This document shows positions 12,166 to 22,840 of a stretch of DNA of 64,000 bases, piece after piece. A model generated the notes under the pieces. That model saw only the letters and a list, made by a program, of their open reading frames with translations. It ran no database searches and was not told the origin of the DNA. The stretch is from Hemileia vastatrix. Its lineage: Eukaryota > Basidiomycota > Pucciniomycetes > Pucciniales > Zaghouaniaceae. Within the stretch, counting starts at the first letter, position 1. The number at the start of each line of letters is the position of its first letter. The DNA lies in NCBI GenBank assembly GCA_030280995.1, contig JASXTE010000279.1, positions 1-64,000 of the forward strand, written 5' to 3'. Made by a program: the position numbers and the translations under genes.

Positions 12166-12903
12166 ATGCAACTCTCCTTTTTACTCTCTTTCGCTCTCGC
12201 CCTAACCAGCGTTCTCGCTGCTGACGACTCTACCTATGGAGTAGGAGCCAAAGCCTACAAGGATGTCAAGCAAGCCTCACAGAATGCCAAATTGAACATC
12301 ATCTTGACCAACGACGATTCTTGGGCTGCTTCAAACATTAGAGCTTTCTATTACGCTTTGAGAACGGCAGGTCACAAAGTGAGCATCGATTTCTCGAACC
12401 TTTCCGACGTGGATTGACCTGGCCGCTGATCTGATTCAATCCCCCTTTCTCCCTAAAGGTTCTTTTGGTCGGATCAAATGCAAACCAAAGTGGAAAAGGA
12501 GGTACCGTTGTCCTCCCATCTTCTCTCAATCTTGTCTCTGATGGAGAATATGGTGCAACAAAACAAGGCCAACCCTACTCAGGTGCCAACCTCACGGATT
12601 CTGGCTTGAACTACTTCAACGGAACTCCTGCTGCCTGCGCTTTCTGGGCTATTGATCAAGTAGCTCCAAAGTTCTTTGGAAATGATAAGGTAGACCTTTT
12701 GGTCTCAGGTGAGCATAGCACTCGATCTTTTGATCGTTCTCGCGAATCTTCGATGACCGCCACTCACTCTGGAATCTTTACTATGAATCTTTTTTTTCTC
12801 AATCAATCAGGACCAAATTTTGGTGAGTGAAGGAATACGACCTCAAGCTCGGTCCTTCAGCAGCCTCCCTTTTACTCTAATCTGATCTCCTCTCCACTCA
12901 CAC

Positions 12904-12942
<39 letters not shown>

Positions 12943-13541
12943 CTTCATTAGGAAACAACCTCGGGCCTTTCCTCTACACTCTATCTGGAACCATCGGTGC
13001 TTCCTATGCCTCTGTCGAAAGATCTCTTCCAGCTTTTGCATTCAGTGCTGCAAACAGCGCTCGTGGATATCAGGCTTTGGACGTCGACGACTATTCTCAA
13101 ACCGAAAATCAAATCGCTACCGTCTCAGCTAACTTCGTAACTGAGTACGCTGGAGTGGTCAGAGGTCACGGTAAATCTTCTGCCTCGATCCTACCTCTAG
13201 GTATCGGTTTGAATATCAACTACGCTCCAATCAACTCTACTGGTTCTTGCACCTCCAAAGACGTAAAATTTGTTCACTCAAGACTGACTGGGGGGGCTGC
13301 CGTAGACAAGCTTGGCGTAGGATCCAACGGTTTACCAACTTATACCAACATTTTTGACTCCAAAGGTGTCAATCAATGCAATGTCGGAGAATGCAGCTTG
13401 CCAGGCGAAACTCAAGTCGTCGCCTCAGGATGCAAAGCTGCTGTGAGCATTTACTCAGTTGATTACGATGCACCTTCCACTAGAACTTTGGTCACTCGTC
13501 CTCAACTAGCTGCAGCTATCAGCGCTCTTAACAAGCACTAA
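12166..13541 (+). CDS. Secreted SurE-like phosphatase/nucleotidase
   Basis: Exons 12166-12378, 12459-12708, 12811-12822 and 12952-13541 give 354 residues in perfect frame. The first 18 or so residues (MQLSFLLSFALALTSVLA) are a signal peptide. The SurE fold is marked by ILTNDDSWAASNIRAFYYAL near residue 46, whose Asp pair binds the metal, and by VSGPNFGNNLG, the second metal/phosphate motif. SurE proteins hydrolyse nucleoside monophosphates and other phosphomonoesters; secreted fungal members probably scavenge phosphate. The third exon is only 12 bases and codes for most of the GPNF of that motif, so skipping it would remove an active-site loop without shifting the frame. The C-terminal region has paired cysteines, consistent with secretion. 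Confidence 0.88.
12907..12938 (+). repeat. (CT)16 microsatellite in a SurE-like intron
   Basis: An uninterrupted CT dinucleotide run sits in the third intron just before the acceptor at 12951. It probably serves as, or expanded from, the polypyrimidine tract. Confidence 0.9.
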
Positions 13542-13987
13542 ATCGTGGACTTGCGTCTGCTTCGTGTCGCTTTACGCTCCTTTTTTCGCTCTTTGCATTT
13601 CGCACCCAATCCTTTCATAGAATTTTACTCCTTTTTGTCTTTTTTTTCCTTTGCGTTTGTGGTGTGTTGAGCTGAGAAGAGGCAGTGAGACCGATGGACT
13701 AGAATCAATCACGAAGAAGACGAGACGATACATTCAAGACGAAGACCAAGTGGTACAGAGAGAAAGTCATCGAAGGCAGATTCGGGGAAAAGGAACAAGA
13801 AAAGAAGATATAGACACGGAGGAGAACGATAGAGTTTGTCAAGTAGACGAAGATTGGGTTCAGTTTGCTGTTTTTGTGATTTGATACGAGATAAGAGTCA
13901 ACAGGCGTTTTATGAGGGTACAAATACATCGGAACATTTGGAACTTGAGATGAGAGAGTTTGAGAGATCCTTTTACGAATTCAGAGC
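13542..13987. other. Convergent intergenic region
   Basis: Between the 3' ends of the SurE-like gene and the minus-strand bHLH gene. It is T-rich at the start, as expected for a 3' end. No gene is seen. Confidence 0.6.
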
Positions 13988-15883
13988 CTAATCGAACGAA
14001 GAGACTTGAGCTTCTTCTTCTGCTCCAATCTCTTTACTTCTAGACAAAGGACTCGGTAAAGGGGGAACTAGAGAAAGATTTAGTCTTTGAAATTGTTGAT
14101 TCGGCGAAGAACTAGCGTAATGAGAATAATGCAATCCAGCTTCAGATCTAGCTCTTGCATGCGGAATGTAAGAACTTGAGGCCGAAAAGTTCTGAGTTGC
14201 ACTTGCGAGCATTGCAGTGTTGTAAGAAGGAGAATCATGAGGATTGGAAGAAGTGACTGGAGATTGAGGATAAGAAGATTGTAGATGTTGCTGAGAAGTG
14301 GTTGAACTCGGAGATTGCAAGGCACCCTGAGAGAATTGGCTCTGAGAGCTGGCGAGTTCATACCTTGACCACCACCACCTCCTCCACCGAAAGAAGAGAT
14401 GAGTTGATGAGGCTCAAATTGCAGTGTTGGATGATGTTGAAAGTGCTGTCTATCTTGATGCTGAAGTGGAAAGGTTGGAGAATAGAAAGGTGCAGCTTGA
14501 TAAGGATGACTGTGATATCCAGGCACAGCTATTGACGCTCTTCTGGAATGTTCATCAAATCCTTGAGGGTAAGAATGATTGGAAAAGATCCCAGTCGAAG
14601 TGGAAGCAATAGCTTGAGGGTTTCGGAGGTAGACTTGAGCTTGATCCACTAGGAGAATAGCCTGGAGTCATGACTGAGCCTTGAGAAGAAGAATGATAAC
14701 TCATTTGAGATCTTGGATCGGTAGAGGCTGGTAAACCTGAGCTCATAGCTAATCCACTGACATCTCTGTTTTCCACCCAACTGCTATTGTTACTGGCATT
14801 GCTGATGTTCCTGTCTCTGTTTGCTAGACTCTCTTTCCCAACCACAGTCGCACTCCTGAACTCTCCGGGGGTAGCTGGAAGTTCCGTCTTGAAAACATAA
14901 GGCAAAGGAGCTGCCTCGAGCACCAGCTCTAGAACTTCTCCCTTGGAAGCTGCTTCTATCATCTTTTCGAGCTTCTCCTTCTCCAGAGACAGGTGAGCGA
15001 TTTGCTTTCGATAGAAGATCTCTCTGCCTCTAGCATCCGAGACGAAGGCGAGAGCTTCAGTGATGATCCTCGGCTTTTCCTGGTCTTTTGACTCCGTCCA
15101 GAGACGGCAGTCGATTTCCTAGATCCTGTGAATAGCGAGAAAGGATATTAGAGACGAAAGCGTTAGAAAAAGGACGAGATCGGAAAGGAGAGGGATGCGA
15201 CGCAGGAATTCAGTAGTTGAGGGTCGATTGGGCGGGCAAGGCGAGATGCAATCCTGAAGCTACAAATCTTTTCGTAAATCTCGAAAGATTGGTAAACGAT
15301 TCCACGATGATGATGATGATGACTCACAAGGATTCGATTGGTTATGCTCTCTCTTCTCGCTCTCTCAGTTGCGTTGTGAATGGCCCGAGCTTCGGGAGCC
15401 GTTCCTTTACGATTCCCTCCTCCTTTCCTGATCTTGACACCAGTGACAGATATTCCTGAAGCTGGAAAGGAAGGAGCTCCCATTCTTTGCTCTTGACTCC
15501 CAGCCTGATCGAAAGATTGTGAAGTTGAACCTTGACCTTGTTCTCCTTCCAGCTCTTCTTCCGGATCCGTCAGCTCATCATCGTCGTCTTCATCTTGATC
15601 TTCGTCATCGTAGTTAACTGAAACTACTGCCTCGATTCCTAGAAGAAGATCTTCTTTTGGATTTTGGCTGGATAGGTGGAGGAAGAAGCTGATCTCTTGC
15701 GTGACAGAGTAGAGGCGGAATGGAATCAGTGGTGGTCGATGACTTTGCTCTCTTTCTGCTAGATGATGATTTGCCAGTAGAGGTCGATGGTAGATCTGAG
15801 TTGGATGCTGCAGCTTGAGGATCGGAATTGGAAGAAGAAGTTGCAATTTCCTGATCGCGTCTCCTCTGAGAAGACCTCGTCAT
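13988..15883 (-). CDS. bHLH transcription factor with frame breaks
   Basis: The frame opens at 15883 with a Ser-rich start and a basic stretch (SSSSRKRAK), then an acidic stretch (NYDDEDQDEDDDDE), then the bHLH basic region and helix 1: ARAIHNATERARRESITNRIL, cut by an intron near 15330-15131. Helix 2 follows as IITEALAFVSDARGREIF with a leucine-bearing extension. The remainder is low-complexity Ser/Pro/Gln/His-rich with a glycine run. The frame changes near 15620, 15070, 14615 and 14330. At 15070 the text reads LPSLDGVKRPGKA and then continues one frame over, exactly where a bHLH loop meets helix 2; an alternative acceptor eight bases downstream would give an open frame but loses the LPSL-KRP loop. 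The other changes have no convincing intron. bHLH proteins bind E-box DNA as dimers in the nucleus. Confidence 0.7.
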
Positions 15884-17307
15884 TAAACGGTGTTAAGAGA
15901 TGAGCGAACTGGATGGATCGAGACTTGCAGAAGAAGAGAAGAGATGCAGAGGATGGGATAGGACTGAAGAAATTTGAGGGTTCTAAGTTGAACTAGAAGT
16001 AGTTTGGAGTTCTCCTTGAAATGTTGTAACGTGAGATTCGGTTCACTTTGGTCGTTTGAACGCCGTTGACGGGAGTGATTGAAAGTCGATCTGTTCTTGA
16101 GATGGCTGTAGATAGAGACGAGGATTGATGTAGAAGATCAGAAAATTGAGAAGAAGTAAGAATGTGTAAGAAGAAAGAACAAAGGGAAAAGGATAAACTG
16201 CAAAGATATTAAAAAGGAGAAATCGACGTCTTCTTTGTCCTCTTCGAGCTTCTCTCGCTCCCTTATGCTCTTCTCTCACCCGGCGTAGATAGGAATGAGT
16301 GTCTCTTCTTGATTCAGTTCCTTGTGCCTTGTGTCTCCGACTCTGAGTCCAATCAAATCGGAATCACAAACAGCGAGCTCATGACGATTGGGCCAAAAGC
16401 AGCTGAGAATCTCCAAATGCCAAAACTCACCTTGTGGTGATTCCAAAACCTGTTTCGAAAGAGCCAAGAAGCCACCCGATTTGCAGGAGAGAGAAAAAAG
16501 AAGTTGGATTCGGTTGAAAGGAAAGGAGTTTCAATCTCTTCTGGAAGTAATTTAGGCAAGGATAAACGGAGATGTGAGGTCGAGTGATACGCCCCCTTGT
16601 TTCAACGACTGATTGGAACCAGAGTAATGGTTCGTGCTGCTTCTGTGTGTTCTTGGTTTGATATGGATGCGATAATTGATGTTTTGAAAAGACCTTGCAT
16701 TCCAAAAGAGAAGTCGATTTATATACTTTTTCTCATAGAAGATGGCATAGAAGGGCGTAATGGAAGATAGACATAGAGTGGGTGTGGCGTAGTTCATCGC
16801 CTTCTACCAAATCTCCAAGAGCTGTGCTTGGATTGAGACTAAAACAACGAAGCATAGAAATCGGCGTGAGAAAAAATGAGAGACGGTTTGAGCACACACA
16901 AGTTATGGAGTGGAGATGATCGATTTGAGAAGTGCTTCCATATGGAGTCGTGGTGGGAAAAAAAGCTCTCTTCGCCTTCTCTCTGATTAAAATCGTCTCT
17001 CACACGCCTCATGGTCGTGTGTGGGATGATGTCGATTCTCCCCGCTCGTAGATTTATTAAAATGACGTCACACTTTTCAAAGGAGAGCATGTGATTTGCC
17101 TTTCGGATCGTCGGAACTTTTTTTCGATTCAGAGTTACAAAGCTGGAACACAGCCAGAGGTATTTGTGCAAGACAAGGATACAATTTGGAAAAGAGAACG
17201 AAGACCCCCAAGTTCGAAGAAAGAATACACTGAGAGAGAGAGAGAGGACAAGGTAACAGTAGACCAGAAGAGAGGCATGTTTCGGAAGAGCAGAATCAAT
17301 TCCATTC
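15884..17307. other. 1.4-kb region between the two bHLH genes
   Basis: It should contain the promoter of the downstream bHLH gene (start 15883, minus strand) and the 3' end of the other. Several minus-strand open frames of 60-190 codons lie here, but they lack splice signals, family similarity or consistent composition, so I do not call them. A GA run (about 17232-17245) is present. Confidence 0.5.
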
Positions 17308-18861
17308 TCAAGAAGTAGGATATGAAGCATTGGGATCCTGTTGATCTTGATCTTGATATCCAGTTCCATCGATTCCTTCTTGATGATGAGTAGCATAGCC
17401 ATTATCAGTTCCACGATAAGCAGCCAATTCAGTTCTCAACTGTTCGTTTTCAGCGGTCAGGCTTTCTACTTGCTGACGATCCGATTTCAAAGCGTCAACA
17501 GCTGTCGAAGAGAATCAAAAGGATGAGGAAAGAGAGAGCACATAAGAAGAAAGGATGAGCTTCTAAATAGGAAAGGAGAGACTCTTCTTCTCTTTGCCTT
17601 TTCTCGTGAAGGAAAGACTCACCTTTCGACAGAATTTCCCATTTTGAACTCTTAGGACCTTTTGTCGGTAGGTAAAAGACCTCTCAATTCATCGAATAAC
17701 TCCTTCATATCCGACCTTCTCTTTCTCTCAGCAGAAGCATGAGTCACTCTCATATCCGGACTTCTAGAATAAGGAGTTTCTTTTCCTACCCAAATTTGGC
17801 TGATTGTTAGTTCCAGGTTGAGCACCGATTGGGTCCCTTTTTTCTTTTCCCACTTCCTTCTCCTCCGTAAGATTGTTCAGTTGGGTAATTCAGGAGTCGT
17901 GAACGTGGCAGGTCCCATCTGTTGGAATTGAGGTCTAGGTCCATTCTGAGGAGGATGGGATTTGGATTCGAAGGATGATGATGATGCTGCTGATGTTGAT
18001 GCTGCTGCTGCTGTTCCTGTTGTCTTTGTTGCATAAGTTGATTCTGTTGTTGTTGTGGATGCATCATTGGTATGAGGCATCGGAGGACCTTGAAGATTAT
18101 AAAGATTGTATTGATGTTGTCCTGGAGGAGCGTAATTCGGGGTTGTAATAATTTGCTGGGTCTTCATAAGTGAAAATTATTGAGAAGACCTCTTTATCTG
18201 TCTTGTCTGAAGTTGGGAGTGAAGTCAAAGGAAAAGAAGAAAGGATTTCAGTACACTTTGGAATTGCAACTCCAAGAGACGAGAAGTCAGAAGAGAAGAT
18301 AAAGAGCGCAGCTTCTCTCTTCCAAGTCATCTATATCATTCTCTCTGTCTTTCAAACCGCCACTGTTCTCTCTTCTTCGAATCACTCACCAGCACCATTA
18401 GCAGCTACGTTTGCCGAAGCAGCAGCAGCGATGGAAGCATGAAGGACAGGATCAGTACTTCCTCTTCTACCATTCCCAGCCTGTGAGTGATATCTCTCTG
18501 CACTCGGCTCCAGAGTGCCCAAAGGAGGAGCATAATGATGATTTTGATGAGAATTAGGATGAGACGATGATGGTGGAACAGTAGCAGATTGAGCTGGATT
18601 GGAATTTGAGTTGTGATTCTGGAAGTTTGGTTGAGAAGTAGAGACATGATTGGATTGGTTTGAACCTTGAGTTGGATCCAATTGACCATTTTGATGATTT
18701 TCACCATTTTCGCTATTCAATTGATCCATTTCCTCTTCTTGGCTCTCATTCTGCTGAGGTTGATAATCTGAGTGAGATTGATGATTGCTTGAAGTCGGAT
18801 CTGCCTCTGATGTAGTTTGGTTCGATTGTCGAGTAGCACGAGTAGAACGAGTGGAAGACAT
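17308..18861 (-). CDS. Second bHLH-zipper transcription factor, frame breaks in the DNA-binding domain
   Basis: Exon 1 (18861 to about 18389) encodes a Ser/Thr/Asn/Gln-rich segment. After an intron come Pro/Tyr-rich and Gln/His-rich stretches (18150-17900). The bHLH domain is read from about 17755: [20 protein letters not shown], then LRGLLPTDK. The frame then hits a stop, while the next frame continues with [12 protein letters not shown], a classic helix-2 sequence. The last exon (about 17508-17308) continues [20 protein letters not shown] with leucine heptads and ends shortly after. One surplus base in the acaaaagg run at about 17656-17664 explains the break; further frame changes occur near 18060 and 17900-17800. 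It lies in tandem with another bHLH gene on the same strand, but the two proteins differ too much to be a recent duplication. Confidence 0.72.
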
Positions 18862-19704
18862 TTTATCTATCAGTTACCAGATTGAATGGCTTGATGGATG
18901 ACAAGAAATTGATTGTTGATCTCAGAGAAGAGAAGAGTAGAGATGGATGGAAAACGTGGAGGAGGATGAATGGATGGAAAGAGGAAACGAAAGAGCTTCT
19001 CTGATGTTTCTCTCTGCTTGATTTGATCCTTCTATTGATGTTGATCTTCTCTTGAATCTACTCTAATTGGCTCTATCCTGTGGCAGAATAGAGAGCTTTC
19101 GAGTCGAGTGAGTCGGAGTCAAGGAAGCTGCAGCAGCCAATGCTTTGCTTTCTCTCTCGTTTTTTGATTGCTTTCTCTCGAAAGAGCAGTGCTCTTTGAA
19201 CTTTGTTTCTTTGCAGTGGCCTGGTCATCCTAAAAGAGCTGCTTTTGATCTGAAATGAATTGGTCAAAAGAAACTTCAAATCACAACAAGATACAGAATT
19301 CAACATCCGTGCCGCGTGGGTCGTGGAGAGGAATAACGTGGGAGAGAAAGCAGCAGGTGGGTGAGGTGGAGAAAGGACAATCCTCTACCTTCTCATTCTG
19401 CTTGAGATACTCTTTTAAGATCTGAAAGTACAAACGAAGTAAGTGGACAACCTATAACGAGAAGCGTCGGAGAAGAATCGTCTTCAAACGTCGCCCAAAA
19501 GAGCGGGTGGTCGTCGTTATCTTGCTTCGTGAAGCAAGCTCCTTATCAAAGAAAGTTAGGAAAAAAATTGGTAACAGAACTTCATTCAAATTTCGGAAAA
19601 TAGAAACATCAGACAAAGAGCAGGTGACGAGCGGGAATAGACCATCTGGTTGAAGCTGAAAACGATCGGTCTCGAGTTGTTCGAAAGCTTAAGAAGTTTG
19701 ACAT
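18862..19704. other. Promoter region of the second bHLH gene
   Basis: A gene-free stretch upstream of the start at 18861 and downstream of the minus-strand secreted gene. Nothing specific is recognised. Confidence 0.55.
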
Positions 19705-20704
19705 CTAAAGGGTTTGAAGTCTTTGAGTGTATGGATCGTTGTTCCAGTTGGAGATTTCATCGGCGATGACTTGACCACATTCGAAGTCGAACATTCTGTG
19801 AAAAAAGAAGAGAGCGCGAAGGAAGAGCGAAATGTCAGTGGCGAGATCTTTAATGTAAACAGCAAAAGGTTCGAAGAGACTCACTGTTTTTCAGCTTCTT
19901 CAGCAGCTCTTGGTTCGTCGTTCTTGAAATCAGGGATGCTAGAATAAGAATTGTAACGGAAGAAGTAGATGGTCAGAATCGTGAAAAGCGATCTGATTTG
20001 AATTGAAAGAACCGTCTCATCTACTCACTACCAAATGTAATGTCCATCAACTGTAGATCCATAGTTGCACTCTCAACTGACCAGTACGTCTGTCGTATGG
20101 TTGTTGAATGATCAAAGAAGATTGCTTGTTGACTGGAACTTGGTAGTTAGTCGAATCAGAGTTTGTGAAGGATTGACCAGTAGTGGTAAGAAGCTTCGAC
20201 TTTGACAGAGATTCCGACTGGGACTTCTTCACCACCATCGATACCGATTCCAGCGCTTCCACCAGTAGTGAATGATGAACCTTCAGTGGAAGAAACGGTG
20301 AAAGTGAGTCCAAGTGGGTCTTGGGAACCTCCGCAGTTGGAAGCTTGAAGGTCTGAAGAAGCAGTGTACTTGAAGACGGTGGTTGGCTCGGATTGAGGCT
20401 CGAAGGTACAAGCGTCAGCTGAGAGATGCGAAGGTGAGAGAATGGGGAGAGAGAGAGAGAGGAGGGGGGAGGTGTCAGAAGGACGAATCGACGGCTCGTT
20501 GACATTGAGTCAACAAGAAGATGACAAAAGTCAAGATCGATCTCGATCTCCTTTGCTACTCCAACAGTACTCACCATTACCGACTGGTCCACCTGGACAA
20601 TCTCTGAGAAGTTGCTTGTTTTCGATACGAGGTAAGAGAATACCACCCAAGGCCATTCCAGCGGTGGCAACGGAGACGATTGAAGCTAAGGCGAGTTTGG
20701 TCAT
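19705..20704 (-). CDS. Secreted protein, paralogue of the 21750 gene, frame breaks
   Basis: Exon 1 (20704-20575) begins with a signal peptide (MTKLALASIVSVATAGMALG) and contains a CPGGP motif. Exon 2 starts at 20418 and has spaced cysteines and Ser/Thr-rich strands. The frame changes at about 20180-20200 and again near 20065; beyond these the text matches the end of the neighbouring plus-strand gene (NYGSTxxGHYxW). Short exons near 19960-19880 and 19790-19705 seem to finish the protein with another cysteine. The same order of CPGGP, polar beta-like strands and NYGS-GHY-W in both genes shows common ancestry. The strand pattern vaguely recalls aerolysin/ETX-MTX2-type beta-barrel proteins, which is inference only. 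As written the gene is interrupted. Confidence 0.6.
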
Positions 20705-20798
20705 GTTGAAGGTAGATATGAGAAGGTCTGGTGTTGATGTGAGAGAAGAGAGAAGAAGGTTTGATGGGAAACTCGAAAGAATGGTTCCAAGAGAGCTC

Positions 20799-20804
20799 TT
20801 TATA
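20799..20804 (-). promoter_or_regulatory. TATA box of the minus-strand secreted gene
   Basis: tataaa on the minus strand, about 95 bases upstream of the start at 20704. Confidence 0.6.
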
Positions 20805-21624
20805 ACGTTTCTCAAGATGAAGTCTCTGGAGTGCGTCAACAAGCGACAGTTCGAGCACCCTCTTCGTTCTCTCCTGCAGAAACACTTGTTTCCTGCGTCA
20901 ACTGAAGCCATCTCTTGAGCGCAAAAATGCTGATTTTGTCGAAAGAGTCCTCATTCGAGGAGCGAAGATGAACAACGTTCGTGGCTGGAGTGCTCAAAGA
21001 TCTCGACGATCTCAGCAGGAATGCAAGAGAAAGGTCAACTCCGCCAAGTGCCCTTGATAGCGCTTCGATTGCGCCCTTTTCGGTCTCTACGAAAGCAGAA
21101 AGTCGAAAGGAATCTTTTTTCAGATTGGAAACGCCGTTGGAAGTGAAGAGAAAGCCGGTTAACGACATGAGAGTTTACATCATTGCCAAGTGAAAGAGCA
21201 CTTCGATGCAGGAAGTCTGCTAAGAGGGTCTCTCGGGGAAAGCGTTCGGGAACCTCGGAAAGGAACACGAAGTCGCTTTTTTCACAAGCTTTGGAATGAT
21301 AGAACAAGAGGACGAAAGCTGACAGGCGATAACAGGCGATGACGCGATGACGCCGACGTTGATGAAAAATCAGGGATGTCTCTTGATCTTTCCTGCCTCG
21401 ATAGCTCCCCTATCTCGAGTTCGTTCAACACAATCTCGAGTCTTTGGCAGAGAATACTCGATGATTATACTTCCTGCTTTGAACCTTGGCAGGGAAGAGA
21501 AGACCTGGAACTCTTCAGGAAGCAGGATTCGATGACGAAGAAGCTGCTCACGTTCGCCTCAACCTTACTCATCGCCAGTCATCGCCAGCCATCTTTCTTC
21601 TGGAGCCAAAGAGCATGAGAAAGG

Positions 21625-21631
21625 TATAAAA
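21625..21631 (+). promoter_or_regulatory. TATA box of the plus-strand secreted gene
   Basis: tataaaa, 119 bases upstream of the start at 21750, followed by a CT-rich leader. Confidence 0.65.
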
Positions 21632-21749
21632 GAAGGCTTCTTCAAATGTTCAATCGACTCCTACTCCCCCATCAGCCTTTCCTTCCAGTAATTCTTTCCA
21701 TCTCTCCACGCTCCAACCAAACTCTCAACTCAAATCTCAACACACAAGA

Positions 21750-22840
21750 ATGTTCAGCCGTACCACCTTCGTCGCTCTTCTAGCTGTGGCTGTCAGCCGT
21801 CTCTGCTATGCCTACTTGGTCTTTAGCTCCAAACGCCAAAGCAGTCTTGATGGACAGTAGAACTGGATTGCCAGTCACTGACGTCGAAATCCTCAAGCGT
21901 CAAGATGAACCTCCCTCCAACGAGGAATTTGTAAAATCGTGAGCACCATTTAGATCCTGTAGATGCTTCTCAAGCTGAGTGTAGCTTATTTTTAACCACT
22001 ATCCTCCGTTCATTCTCGCTTTCTTCTCCGTGCAGTTGCCCAGGTGGCCCAGGTTCTGACGCTCTCGACAACGCTGACAACTGCATCTTCAACAACGAAG
22101 GAAACAACGGCGATGCTTTCGATGAAGTCGTAGAGTGAGTATTGAGATCTTTCGAACCACGCCTTGAATGCGTTAGACCTTCAACTGACTTTGCTTCTCG
22201 CCTCTTCTCTCTCTTCGTTCAGTCTCTTGCCAGGTGATCACTTCCGTGATGCTTGTGGAAACGCCTCTGGAACTCTCACCAGAGAAGTTTCTGCTTCTCA
22301 CACTTTCACTCAAAGTTACTCTATCTCCACCTCTACCGAGTTCAACTTTGGACCAATCTCTGCCGGTTTGAACGAGAAGGTCGAGAACTCCAGCTCCGAG
22401 TCCACCGCCACTGCCTACAAGATCACTGCTGAAAACGGTAGACAAGCCACCTTGGTCACCAAGCAAAGGATCCAACCAGTCACTGGATCCATCGACCTTA
22501 ATTACGGTAGCACACAATACGGTGAGTGACGGTAGAAGTCTGAAGTTGTTCTGTCACTTGTCTGACCTCTCGATCACTTCTTCCTCGTCTCTCAAACACT
22601 CTCTAACACTCTATATACTCTTTAAAACGCTAAGGCCACTATTATTGGAACGTAAAACCCATTCAAGCTAATACACTCGTTGGAGAAACCACTCCTAGAA
22701 GAGAGAGAAGCTGGTTGCAACGAAGAGATCAACGTCTCGTAGGTTTCGCGCGCAAAGTTGGTCATGTCTCTCTTTTACCTTTGCTCTCGTCCTCCCCTTG
22801 TTACCTTTTCTTAATCCATCAATCCTATTTGTACTTTTGA
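21750..22840 (+). CDS. Secreted protein with CPGGP motif, frame break in the leader
   Basis: Exons 21750-21938, 22036-22134, 22223-22521 and 22635 onward join in phase. The first codons read as a hydrophobic signal peptide, but the frame that starts at 21750 closes after 36 codons. The frame that joins the later exons is offset by one base, the switch lying at about 21795-21815. The body contains a KR site (ILKRQDE) that could be a propeptide cleavage point, CPGGP, then a Ser/Thr-rich run of alternating short strands around residues 95-160, then NYGSTQYGHYYWN shared with the 19705 gene. The 3' end is uncertain (stop at 22742 or 22840, depending on a GA-repeat length). I suggest a beta-rich extracellular protein; similarity to the aerolysin/ETX-MTX2 fold is a weak inference from pattern alone. 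Confidence 0.6.

Larger units (their letters stand above)
20705..21749. other. Divergent promoter region of the secreted pair
   Basis: About 1 kb between the two start codons, with a TATA box facing each way. Overlapping open frames on both strands in the middle look fortuitous. Confidence 0.6.

Noticed and set aside
14330..14370. A 35-base intron that would repair the first bHLH gene
   Set aside because: It would be shorter than any other intron here and has a poor donor (gtgcct); an indel is at least as likely, so I left the frame change unexplained.
16839..17414. 191-codon minus-strand open frame downstream of the second bHLH gene
   Set aside because: Overlaps the 3' end of that gene in another frame, Leu/Ile/Ser-rich without motif; likely chance.
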